6,308 nt of DNA from the NCBI GenBank assembly GCA_009775375.1, contig VSPO01000147.1, forward strand, positions 1 to 6,308, read 5' to 3'. Both the position numbers and the translations under genes were made by a program. The notes under the pieces are model-generated. The model had not been told where the DNA came from. It worked only from the letters and a program-made list of their open reading frames with translations, and ran no database searches. Below are positions 1-6,282 of the stretch, piece by piece; positions within the stretch are counted from its first letter, which is position 1; each line of letters opens with the position of its first letter. This DNA comes from Muribaculaceae bacterium. GTDB lineage: Bacteria > Bacteroidota > Bacteroidia > Bacteroidales > Muribaculaceae.

Positions 1-36
1 ATCTGCGGTTTTCATGCCACAAATTTAACACTTTTC

Positions 37-357
37 TCAAAATTCATGCACCGGGTTTTCGGCTTGAGCCGATATTCCCGTGATTTTTGACAGACCCTTG
101 AATGTTATGATTCCTCCATAATAAGAAAGGAAAGAAGGAACATCATAGGTAAAGCTGAATACCGCCTCTTTAAACTTCTTGCCTTCCTGTTCAAACAGCG
201 CCTTCATCTCTAAATATGCCCTTTCCCATTCCTCTATCGCTTCTTTCACATTTTTCCCTTCACCTACAAGACTGTATGGAAGGTTCGATTTTTCATCAAT
301 ATAGCAGGAATAAGAACCATCTGATTCCTTGCAGACATAAACCTTTACATTTTCCAT
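37..357 (-). CDS. HicB-family antitoxin-like protein, C-terminally truncated
   Basis: This 106-residue protein starts at the ATG read from 357 and stops at TGA (39-37). The N-terminal half (about residues 1-60) has the character of the partially degraded RNase-H-like HicB fold: a beta-hairpin start, YSCYID, then a helix KEAIEEWERAYLEMKALFE. The segment around residues 66-96 (FSFTYDVPSFLSYYGGIITFKGLSKITGIS) matches the linker and first DNA-binding helix typical of Bacteroidales HicB homologues. In relatives as I recall them, this is followed by about 30-40 more residues completing an HTH (a stretch like QLxHYxxGxxxP). Here the protein ends with the unrelated AQAENPVHEF, and neither other minus-strand frame in the 60 bases past the truncation resumes a recognisable HTH. 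The DNA-binding part therefore looks incomplete. No HicA toxin gene is visible in the 850 bp upstream, and only 36 bp remain downstream. It may be a degenerate orphan antitoxin or a standalone HicB-like regulator. Family call fairly confident; functionality uncertain. Confidence 0.6.
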   Translation of the reverse strand: MENVKVYVCKESDGSYSCYIDEKSNLPYSLVGEGKNVKEAIEEWERAYLEMKALFEQEGKKFKEAVFSFTYDVPSFLSYYGGIITFKGLSKITGISAQAENPVHEF

Positions 358-386
358 TACGACTTATTTTTAAATTCGTTATTCAA

Positions 387-410
387 AGGAGAGGGAAAAA
401 TCCCTCCCCT
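387..410 (-). terminator. Hairpin upstream of the HicB-like gene, possible terminator
   Basis: Positions 387-396 and 401-410 form a 10-bp stem with one A:C mismatch around a 4-base AAAA loop (TTTT on the minus strand). On the minus strand the stem is followed only by a short TTTG, so it is a weak intrinsic terminator at best. It lies downstream of the candidate structured RNA at 498-664 and about 30 bp upstream of the HicB-like start codon. It could therefore end a longer form of that RNA or sit in the leader of the antitoxin-like gene. The structure is directly visible; the role is inferred. Confidence 0.35.
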
Positions 411-441
411 CCCGCAATCTGTTGCCCCTTGACAGGATAAC

Positions 442-463
442 ATCCAATGGTTTGGATCTTTTT
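442..463 (+). terminator. Short hairpin with T-run on the plus strand
   Basis: ATCCAA (442-447) and TTGGAT (452-457) form a perfect 6-bp stem with a 4-base loop, followed directly by CTTTTTG. This is the layout of a small rho-independent terminator for a rightward transcript. No rightward gene is seen upstream within the window. It would end an unannotated or antisense transcript arising across the HicB-like gene, or be coincidental in this AT-rich region. Confidence 0.25.
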
Positions 464-497
464 GTGTAGTTCTCGATATTTCATAATTTCGATGAAT

Positions 498-664
498 TAA
501 GTATGTGTGATAAATTAATTAATGCATTGCCTCATAAACTCTGAGGCGAACTTCCGAACCCGGCTTCCGTTACAATGGAACCCCATTGCGCCATCAGCCG
601 GCTTAAAAATTTCATCCACATACTTCATAATTCAATACGTTAATTAATTTCTCACACATACTTA
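498..664 (-). ncRNA. Candidate structured non-coding RNA with 6S-like topology
   Basis: The arms 498-522 and 640-664 are inverted repeats of 25 bp with one mismatch (T511/C651). Inside, GCCTCA (529-534) pairs with TGAGGC (542-547). CCGGCT (560-565) pairs with AGCCGG (596-601), enclosing CAATGG (573-578) paired with CCATTG (583-588) around a 4-base loop. AA/TT pairs (603-604 with 557-558) extend the apical stem past a mismatch. Read on the minus strand this gives a long closing stem, a bubble whose 5' side is about 35 bases with little obvious pairing and whose 3' side carries a small hairpin, and an apical stem-loop. That is the general architecture of 6S RNA, the RNA polymerase-binding promoter mimic. 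The strand is chosen because a perfect -7 box (TAAATTTG, 677-670 on the minus strand) would place the transcript start at or within a few bases of the stem's first base. The GC-rich core sits in AT-rich flanks and no ORF fits it. The length (about 167 nt) is slightly short for 6S. Alternatives are another Bacteroidetes RNA family or a MITE-like mobile element. Structure seen; identity inferred. Confidence 0.5.
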
Positions 665-669
665 CATTG

Positions 670-700
670 CAAATTTAATGGTATTATTTAGAATATTAAA
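670..700 (-). promoter_or_regulatory. Bacteroidetes-type promoter for the structured RNA
   Basis: On the minus strand, TAAATTTG (677-670) matches the Bacteroidetes -7 consensus TAnnTTTG at all specified positions. A TTTA (700-697) stands 19 bases upstream, a 3-of-4 match to the -33 TTTG. The predicted start lies about 4-9 bases beyond the -7 box, which coincides with the outer end of the 25-bp inverted repeat (664). This coincidence is the best reason to think the 498-664 block is transcribed leftward as an RNA. Confidence 0.45.
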
Positions 701-1208
701 GAAAACTAACAAGATAAACATTTTATGATTAAATCATTGGTTCCCGTTTTCCGTTTTCTGTTGTCCGTTTTTCGTTGTTGTGAATTGGTTGGGTTATAGC
801 GATTTAGGCTTGTACGGTCTTTCGTAGTTTTTATGGGAAGAGGAAATGTATGGAATGGCAGAGATGAATGTTATTTGTGGGGTCTTCAGTTTTAGAAATC
901 TTCAGAAATAACTTGTTTAAGATTAAGGGATATTTGCTTTTGTATCCTGACTATGAATTCATTGCATTATAGGTTGGATTTGGGGTGCTGAGAATAGAAA
1001 CAGGAAGCCGACTTGGTAGGCGAGGGCTGGAAGCCGTGCGATTCATGTTGGGCGAGCGCTTTGAGTGGGGGGTGTTAACAATTTTTAGGGGAGATGGGAT
1101 AAACGATTTGTGGGAGGGATTGTCTTTTATTCGGATATGAACCGGCTTAATGGAGTGAGGCTGTTTGGCACTTTTTCATTCTGCCACAATACTTTTCAAA
1201 AACAAGTT
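678..1208. other. Gene-free intergenic stretch
   Basis: I find no coding region here. A T-rich patch at 743-779 repeats CCGTTTT-like units imperfectly, and 985-1110 is G-rich on the plus strand. Weak rightward promoter-like matches for the lipoprotein gene exist: TTTG (1164-1167) and TACTTTTC (1190-1197, 5 of 6 specified consensus bases, spacing 22, slightly long), or TTG (913-915) with TGCTTTTG (935-942, spacing 19). Neither is strong enough to call. The first would leave a leader of only a few bases before the ATG at 1209. Confidence 0.5.
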
Positions 1209-1826
1209 ATGAATAAATCGTTGCTCAGTGTTTTTTTCGCGGTTGTGATGGCAATCGTCTTTTCTGCCTGCGGCAAACAGGTGGATTCGCGTCCGGACTT
1301 GACCAACCGATTGCAGGATGTCGGCCGGCTGGAGCTTTCGAAAATGACTGTCGGAAAGGTAGGGATGATTTCCGACCCAACTTACGACCATGCACGGACA
1401 CTTTCGGAAAAGGCGGAGGCCATATTCAGCAATATGAAGGTCGGGACGCGTATCGGAGTCTATTCATACGACACTTATATCCTTGCTTATATCGACCTGT
1501 CGCAAATCCGTCCGGAGGATGTGGAGATTGATGAGGAAAATTCCATTGCAAGAATCACGCTTCCTCCCGTAGAAATCATGACTGACGGCCGCGAGCCGCA
1601 GCTGCATGAGGTGCATTCCAGAGTGACCGGGTTGCGCTCCTCCATACGTCCGGAAGAACGGGCTAAGCTTAAAGCCAAGATGGCAGCAGAGGTAAAGAAA
1701 GAGGTGGCGGCCAACAAGCAGGCCATCGGGGAGATGAAGAAAGCGGCAGAAGAGAAAGGCCGGGTGTGGCTCACGAACCTTCTCCGCAACTGGGGATATG
1801 AGGCCACCATAGAATATCGCGATTGA
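1209..1826 (+). CDS. DUF4230-type lipoprotein
   Basis: This predicted lipoprotein has 205 residues. I chose the ATG at 1209 over an in-frame GTG at 1110 because it opens directly on a lipoprotein signal peptide: MNKS, a hydrophobic stretch to about residue 17, and the lipobox FSAC with the lipidated Cys at 21. The mature part resembles DUF4230 proteins: a V-G-x-x-x-x-V-Y-x-Y-D-T-Y-I-L-A-Y-I-D-L segment (about 78-97), then a beta-strand ending in ARITLPPVEI (114-123). A Lys/Glu/Ala-rich helical region follows (about 149-190), and the protein closes with LLRNWGYEATIEY, which reads like a final amphipathic strand. No catalytic motif is visible. The family has no established function that I know of; it is likely held at the inner face of the outer membrane or in the periplasm. 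The next gene begins 53 bp downstream on the same strand and appears related, so the two are probably co-transcribed. Lipoprotein call strong, family assignment good. Confidence 0.75.
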   Translation: MNKSLLSVFFAVVMAIVFSACGKQVDSRPDLTNRLQDVGRLELSKMTVGKVGMISDPTYDHARTLSEKAEAIFSNMKVGTRIGVYSYDTYILAYIDLSQIRPEDVEIDEENSIARITLPPVEIMTDGREPQLHEVHSRVTGLRSSIRPEERAKLKAKMAAEVKKEVAANKQAIGEMKKAAEEKGRVWLTNLLRNWGYEATIEYRD

Positions 1827-1879
1827 ATGCGTCGATAAGGTTAGACGTAAGAATCAATTTAAAATCAACATTTTCAGAT

Positions 1880-2485
1880 ATGAAGAGATGGATTAAAGCC
1901 TTAGCGGCCATTCTTGCCGCCGTGATATTGGGCTACGTCATATGGTATTTTACGCGTGAGGAAGCTCCCCGCGATTATTCCACCCGTGAGGCCACAATAA
2001 AACAGATAGAAAGTATGGTAGACCTCTGTACGCTTGACATTCATGAGGAGATGGCCGTCAAGGATTCAATCAACGGCAAATGGATCGTGGCCAGGCAGAC
2101 CATAAAAGGGAGGGTGAGGTTTGACCTCGACAGCCTGCACATTGAATATCGGGGAGACACTACCTTCGTCTATCTGCCTCCGGAGAGGGTGGAGGAGCTG
2201 GAAGATGCATCCCCTCAAGCATATGAGGTGTTTGATTCATGGGACGGGTCAAGGACCGTATTCGCCCGCACTCTGACTGCTGCCGAGGAGAACGCTTTGA
2301 AACGCCGTTGGCAGAAGCGGACCGTTGACAGGATATACTCCAGAGGCTACGTCAGACGGGCCCGGGAGAATGCCATGGCTTCCCTTAGGCCACTTTTCTC
2401 GGCCATGCGGGGCCCTTCGGGGGCGGCAGGGCATGTCATGATCGTTGATCCCGCTCCGGGAGGCTATATGCGCATAGCACGATAA
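1880..2485 (+). CDS. DUF4230-type membrane-anchored protein
   Basis: This 201-residue protein starts at the ATG at 1880; the in-frame TTG at 1823 overlaps the previous stop region and adds a leader without signal character. It begins with a basic MKRWIK and a single hydrophobic segment (about residues 7-24) followed by TREE, which fits an N-terminal membrane anchor with the rest in the periplasm. The sequence I64-R80, then DSLHIEYRGDTTFVYLPPERVE (85-103), parallels the strand-LPP arrangement of the preceding lipoprotein. The region 130-175 is basic and helical, with several Arg pairs (KRRWQKR, YVRRAR). The last 20 residues are Gly/Pro-rich and lack an equivalent in the neighbour. I read it as a diverged DUF4230 paralogue; the function is unknown. 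It ends 40 bp before the convergent glycosyltransferase stop codon, and I see no clear terminator between them. Confidence 0.65.
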   Translation: MKRWIKALAAILAAVILGYVIWYFTREEAPRDYSTREATIKQIESMVDLCTLDIHEEMAVKDSINGKWIVARQTIKGRVRFDLDSLHIEYRGDTTFVYLPPERVEELEDASPQAYEVFDSWDGSRTVFARTLTAAEENALKRRWQKRTVDRIYSRGYVRRARENAMASLRPLFSAMRGPSGAAGHVMIVDPAPGGYMRIAR

Positions 2486-2525
2486 GCGTCCCCCCTCAGG
2501 TTCAGAAATTATAAGGAAAGTGCTC

Positions 2526-3368
2526 CTATCCCCGTGCCTCAGGCTGGCGGGATTCCGGTATCTGAACAATCTCTCTCTGCAAGCGGCGATTGAATCGGAG
2601 ACGACTGCCGTCGGTCCACCATCCCCATTTGTTGAAATAGCGTATCATGTTGGAGAGGTGGATGCGAAGCATCTTCAGGCTCTTGCGAGATGCAGCTGCA
2701 TGCTCGTGGACAATACTGACCCCGGGCCAATACATGGTGGCCCACCGTTGATGAATGCGCCGGGTGATGTCGATGTCTTCCGGATACATGAAGAAACGTT
2801 CGTCGAAGAGTCCGCAGTCGAGCAGGGCCTTGTTGCGGAAAAGAAGGAAACTGCCAAGCAGGTAGGGGCAGTCGAGCGGAAAGTCATGGTCATGACCCGC
2901 GAGCAGATAGCGGTCCATCCTGTGTCGCGACAGGAAGGAGGGGAGAAAGCGTTTTGCAAAAAGGTCGAGAGGCGTGGGCAACATACGGCAAGAGTATTGC
3001 AGCACACCGTCGGGATAATATACCTTGGGCGCGACCATGCCGACACTCGGATTATCCTTCAGATAGCGGAGAAGCGGCGCGATGATATCCCCATCCCACC
3101 ATACGTCGGCATTCATTACGAGATGAAAGCCGTCAGGGTCGGCCAAGGCATTCCGGATGGCGAGATTATGACCCTCCCCGAATCCACGGTTCTCAACGTG
3201 CATGTATTCCACGCGGCCATATGCCCCGGCCACTCCTCGAAGCGAATCGTCAGGACTGTTGTCTACGACGTAAATTCTTTTCACTTCCGAGCGCAGCAGG
3301 CACTCCAATGCCGTCGTCAATTGCCCGGCGGGAGTGAGATGGGTCACTATAGAAGCTGTAATAACCAT
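2526..3368 (-). CDS. Glycosyltransferase family 2 (rhamnosyltransferase-like)
   Basis: This 280-residue GT-A enzyme probably transfers a sugar from a nucleotide-sugar donor onto a surface polysaccharide or lipid-linked glycan at the cytoplasmic face of the membrane. Visible motifs in order: the nucleotide-binding strand IYVVDNS (32-38); NRGFGEGHN (60-68), the usual NxGfaxgxN motif; MNADV (85-89), the DXD-equivalent metal site (commonly NPDv); LGSFLLFR (171-178), the acceptor-side loop; and GLFDERFFMYPEDIDITRR (186-204), which carries the ED pair expected to hold the catalytic base. The C-terminal KMLRIHLSNMIRYFNKWGW resembles the membrane-associating tail of WbbL-like rhamnosyltransferases. 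The length is normal and no lesion is seen. The ATG at 3368 is preceded by AAGG but no firm ribosome site. It is not embedded in a polysaccharide cluster within this window. Donor and acceptor sugars cannot be told from the sequence. Confidence 0.9.
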   Translation of the reverse strand: MVITASIVTHLTPAGQLTTALECLLRSEVKRIYVVDNSPDDSLRGVAGAYGRVEYMHVENRGFGEGHNLAIRNALADPDGFHLVMNADVWWDGDIIAPLLRYLKDNPSVGMVAPKVYYPDGVLQYSCRMLPTPLDLFAKRFLPSFLSRHRMDRYLLAGHDHDFPLDCPYLLGSFLLFRNKALLDCGLFDERFFMYPEDIDITRRIHQRWATMYWPGVSIVHEHAAASRKSLKMLRIHLSNMIRYFNKWGWWTDGSRLRFNRRLQREIVQIPESRQPEARG

Positions 3369-3401
3369 AACCTTACTGATTTAAGGAACGCGATTTAATT
3401 G

Positions 3402-3438
3402 AAAGACGGTGCCGTCAATGATTGACGGCACCGTCTTT
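3402..3438 (-). terminator. Perfect 17-bp hairpin ending the frdAB operon
   Basis: Positions 3402-3418 and 3422-3438 are exact reverse complements around a 3-base loop, with a GC-rich middle (GACGGTGCCGTC) and an A/T base of three pairs. On the minus strand it begins 34 bases after the frdB stop and ends in a short T-run (CTTTC), so it is well placed as the intrinsic terminator of the frd transcript. It also separates frdB from the glycosyltransferase start at 3368. The tail is short, so some read-through into that gene is possible. Confidence 0.8.
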
Positions 3439-3472
3439 TGCATATCTGGCCGACAGAACGGTCAGCCTTTAA

Positions 3473-4231
3473 TTATTCCTTGCATTTGGCGGCGATGAAA
3501 TGGCGGTTCATGCGGCCAATGTTGTCGAGCTTGATGTTCTTGGGACATTCAGCTGCGCAAGCACCGGTGTTGGTGCAGTTTCCGAATCCGAGTTCGTCCA
3601 TCTTTGCTACCATGGCGCGTACGCGACGGTCTTTCTCCACCTCTCCCTGAGGGAGGAGAGAAAGCTGGCTCACCTTTGCCGACACGAAGAGCATGGCCGA
3701 TCCATTCTTGCAAGCAGCGACACATGCACCACAGCCGATGCAGCTTGCAGAGTCCATAGCCTCGTCGGCTTTCACCTTGGAGATGGGAAGGTCGTTGGCA
3801 TCCTGAGCACCGCCGCAGTTGAAGCTGACGTAGCCGCCGGCCTGCTGGATCTGGTCGAACGCGTTGCGATCGACCATAAGGTCTTTGATGACGGGGAAAG
3901 CAGCCGAGCGCCAAGGCTCCACCGTGATTGTCTCTCCGTCCTGGAAACGACGCATGTAGAGCTGGCAAGTGGTTGCGCCGGTGGCGGGGCCGTGGGGATG
4001 GCCGTTGACATAAAGCGAGCACATGCCGCAGATACCCTCGCGGCAGTCGTGGTCGAACACGATGGGCTCCTGGCCCTCCTCGATCAGTCGCTCATTGAGG
4101 ATGTCGAGGGTCTCCAGGAAGGAGGTGTCGGGAGTGGTCTCGACATTTTCATAAGTCACAAACCCGCCCTTCTCTCTCGGATTGGCCTGGCGCCAAACCT
4201 TGAGGTTGACTTTCATTATATTATCTTCCAT
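3473..4231 (-). CDS. frdB: Fumarate reductase/succinate dehydrogenase iron-sulfur subunit
   Basis: This 252-residue subunit carries electrons between the membrane quinone site and the FAD subunit. The N-terminal ferredoxin domain holds the [2Fe-2S] ligands C63-x4-C68-x2-C71 with C89 (motif CREGICGMC, then TGATTC). The C-terminal domain has C164-x2-C167-x2-C170-x3-C174 and C219-x5-C225-x3-C229-P. By analogy with E. coli FrdB, C164, C167, C170 and C229 bind [4Fe-4S] and C174, C219 and C225 bind [3Fe-4S]. All eleven ligands are present and the length is normal. The ATG at 4231 is used; an in-frame ATG five codons later (MKVNLKVWRQ) is also possible. It follows frdA by 26 bp, so the two are one operon ending at the 3402-3438 hairpin. 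Bacteroidales homologues work mainly as fumarate reductase in anaerobic energy metabolism, but sequence alone does not separate this from succinate dehydrogenase. Confidence 0.96.
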   Translation of the reverse strand: MEDNIMKVNLKVWRQANPREKGGFVTYENVETTPDTSFLETLDILNERLIEEGQEPIVFDHDCREGICGMCSLYVNGHPHGPATGATTCQLYMRRFQDGETITVEPWRSAAFPVIKDLMVDRNAFDQIQQAGGYVSFNCGGAQDANDLPISKVKADEAMDSASCIGCGACVAACKNGSAMLFVSAKVSQLSLLPQGEVEKDRRVRAMVAKMDELGFGNCTNTGACAAECPKNIKLDNIGRMNRHFIAAKCKE

Positions 4232-4257
4232 GATTGAATTTACTTGATTTATGAGGA

Positions 4258-6282
4258 TTATGACTTATAGTTACGTGTCTGCACCTTGATGGCCTCATAG
4301 TGGAGCGGCTCTTTGATGAGAGTCGGGGCCTTGGTGTCTGATCCGTTGTAGTCCCAGCAGCTTACGTAGAAGTAATGCTCGTCGTCGCGCTTGGCTTCGC
4401 CTTCAGGTGTCTGGTATTCCGTGCGGAAGTGGCCACCGCAGCTCTCGTTGCGGCTAAGCGCGTCGTAGGCGATGAGCTCACCCATCGTGATGAAGTCGTT
4501 GAGACGGAAAGCCTTGTCAAGCTCGATGTTCATGCCCTCTTTGTCGCCGGGGATGAAGAGGTCGGTCTCGAAAGTCTTGCGGATCTCTTTGAGCTTCTCA
4601 AGCGCGAGCTGCAGACCCTCTTTGTCGCGAGCCATGCCGACATATTCCCACATTATGTGTCCGAGCTCCTTGTGGATAGAATCCACTGAGCGATGACCCT
4701 TGATGGCCATGAGCTTGTCTTCGGCGGCGATACATTTTGCCTCGGCCTCGTCAAACTCGGGAGTGTCCGTCGTGAAGTGAGGAATTGTGATCTGGTCGCT
4801 GAGATAGTTCTGGATAGTGTAGGGAAGCACGAAATAGCCGTCGGCGAGACCCTGCATAAGGGCGGAAGCGCCAAGACGGTTTGCGCCGTGGTCGGAGAAG
4901 TTGCACTCGCCGATTGCGAAAAGACCCTTGATTGAGGTCTGGAGCTCGTAGTCCACCCAGATGCCGCCCATCGTATAGTGGATGGCGGGGAAAATCATCA
5001 TCGGATTGTAGTAGTTCACTCCGTTCTTTTCGCAAGCGAATTCACCGGGGTTTACGTCGGTGATTTCCTCATACATGTCGAAGAGGTTGCCGTAGCGCTG
5101 ACGCACCACGTCGATTCCGAGACGGTTGATAGCCTCAGAGAAGTCGAGGAAGACGGCAAGGCCGGTGTTGTTGACACCGAATCCTGCGTCGCAACGCTCC
5201 TTGGCGGCACGCGAAGCCACGTCGCGGGGCACGAGGTTGCCGAAAGCGGGATAGCGACGTTCGAGATAGTAATCGCGGTCTTCTTCAGGGATGTCGCTTC
5301 CTTTGATCTGTCCTTTCTGGAGCTTCACTGCGTCCTCAAGCTTTTTGGGGACCCAGATACGGCCGTCGTTGCGGAGCGACTCCGACATAAGGGTAAGCTT
5401 CGATTGCTTGTCGCCATGCACGGGGATACACGTGGGGTGGATCTGTACGTAGGCGGGATTTGCGAAATAAGCGCCCTTGCGATAGCAGGCCATTGCGGCA
5501 GAGCAGTTGCATCCCATGGCGTTGGTGGAAAGGAAGTAGGTGTTGCCATAGCCGCCGGTGGCGATGACCACGGCGTGAGCAGCGAAGCGTTCGAACTCAC
5601 CCGTCACGAGGTTTTTGGCGATGATGCCGCGGGCACGCTCCACGCCGTCCTTGTCCTTGATGAGAACCACGTCGTGCATCTCATAACGGTTGAAGCTTTT
5701 CACCTTTCCGAGCTGAATCTGGCGGTTGAGCGAAGAGTAAGCACCGAGAAGGAGCTGCTGTCCCGTCTGGCCCTTGGCGTAGAACGTACGGCTAACCTGA
5801 GCGCCACCGAAAGAACGGTTGGCGAGCAGACCGCCGTATTCGCGAGCGAAAGGCACACCCTGAGCCACACACTGGTCGATGATATTGTTCGACACCTCGG
5901 CAAGACGGTAGACGTTGGCTTCGCGTGCGCGATAGTCGCCGCCCTTGACGGTGTCATAGAAAAGACGATATACTGAGTCGCCGTCGTTCTGATAGTTTTT
6001 GGCGGCGTTTATACCACCCTGGGCTGCGATGGAGTGAGCGCGGCGCGGGCTGTCCTGGATGCAGAAGTTGAGGACGTTGAAGCCCATCTCTGCGAGGGTG
6101 GAGGCGGCGGAAGCGCCGGCAAGACCCGTCCCGACAACGATCACGTCAAGACGACGCTTGTTGGCTGGGTTGACGAGCTTTTGATGAGCCTTATAGTTGG
6201 TCCATTTCTCAGCGACAGGACCCTCCGGGATTTTGGAATCAGCCGGACTCATTACTTTGATGTTTTCTGTTGTATTTTCCAT
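4258..6282 (-). CDS. frdA: Fumarate reductase/succinate dehydrogenase flavoprotein subunit
   Basis: This 674-residue catalytic subunit interconverts fumarate and succinate at the cytoplasmic face of the membrane. The FAD-binding motif IVVGTGLAGASAAS lies at about 48-61. RRAHSIAAQGG follows, with H83 in the position of the histidine that binds FAD covalently. ATGGYG (241-246) is the second dinucleotide-fold motif. The active-site segments are QIHPT (280-284), SESLRNDGR (300-308), VPRDVASR with R353 (the likely catalytic arginine), HYTMGG with H435, and GECNFSDHGANRLG with R469. The form LMSESLRNDGRIW and the length suit the cytochrome b558-type (Bacillus/Bacteroidetes) subgroup rather than the E. 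coli FrdA type. The ATG at 6282 gives a leader of about 45 residues before the FAD fold. Upstream only 26 bases remain. Two frames there contain a stop (TAG 6289-6287, TAA 6293-6291), either of which could end the expected cytochrome b subunit gene (sdhC/frdC). The promoter lies outside the window. Confidence 0.97.
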   Translation of the reverse strand: MENTTENIKVMSPADSKIPEGPVAEKWTNYKAHQKLVNPANKRRLDVIVVGTGLAGASAASTLAEMGFNVLNFCIQDSPRRAHSIAAQGGINAAKNYQNDGDSVYRLFYDTVKGGDYRAREANVYRLAEVSNNIIDQCVAQGVPFAREYGGLLANRSFGGAQVSRTFYAKGQTGQQLLLGAYSSLNRQIQLGKVKSFNRYEMHDVVLIKDKDGVERARGIIAKNLVTGEFERFAAHAVVIATGGYGNTYFLSTNAMGCNCSAAMACYRKGAYFANPAYVQIHPTCIPVHGDKQSKLTLMSESLRNDGRIWVPKKLEDAVKLQKGQIKGSDIPEEDRDYYLERRYPAFGNLVPRDVASRAAKERCDAGFGVNNTGLAVFLDFSEAINRLGIDVVRQRYGNLFDMYEEITDVNPGEFACEKNGVNYYNPMMIFPAIHYTMGGIWVDYELQTSIKGLFAIGECNFSDHGANRLGASALMQGLADGYFVLPYTIQNYLSDQITIPHFTTDTPEFDEAEAKCIAAEDKLMAIKGHRSVDSIHKELGHIMWEYVGMARDKEGLQLALEKLKEIRKTFETDLFIPGDKEGMNIELDKAFRLNDFITMGELIAYDALSRNESCGGHFRTEYQTPEGEAKRDDEHYFYVSCWDYNGSDTKAPTLIKEPLHYEAIKVQTRNYKS

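Noticed and set aside
498..664. Invertible promoter (phase-variation) segment or MITE
   Set aside because: The 25-bp arms fit either idea formally, but no outward-reading promoter is seen inside, no recombinase gene or target duplication is seen, and the internal hairpins plus the external -7 box are better explained by a transcribed RNA. Not fully excluded.
498..664. tRNA or tmRNA
   Set aside because: No acceptor stem, anticodon arm, T-loop GTTCGAAT-type motif or CCA end could be placed on either strand.
951..1046. 31-codon minus-strand ORF (MNRTASSPRL...)
   Set aside because: Short, Pro/Ser-rich, with no start signal or recognised homology; probably chance opposite the G-rich patch.
1110..1208. 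N-terminal extension of the lipoprotein from a GTG start
   Set aside because: It would bury the signal peptide and lipobox 33 residues into the protein; the ATG at 1209 gives a normal lipoprotein.
2520..3398. 292-codon open frame on the plus strand opposite the glycosyltransferase
   Set aside because: The minus strand carries all GT2 motifs in order; this translation shows none of any family and is the antisense shadow.
4978..5976. 332-codon open frame on the plus strand opposite frdA
   Set aside because: It lies wholly antisense to a fully conserved flavoprotein; its Val/His/Glu-rich translation has no domain character and is a codon-bias shadow.
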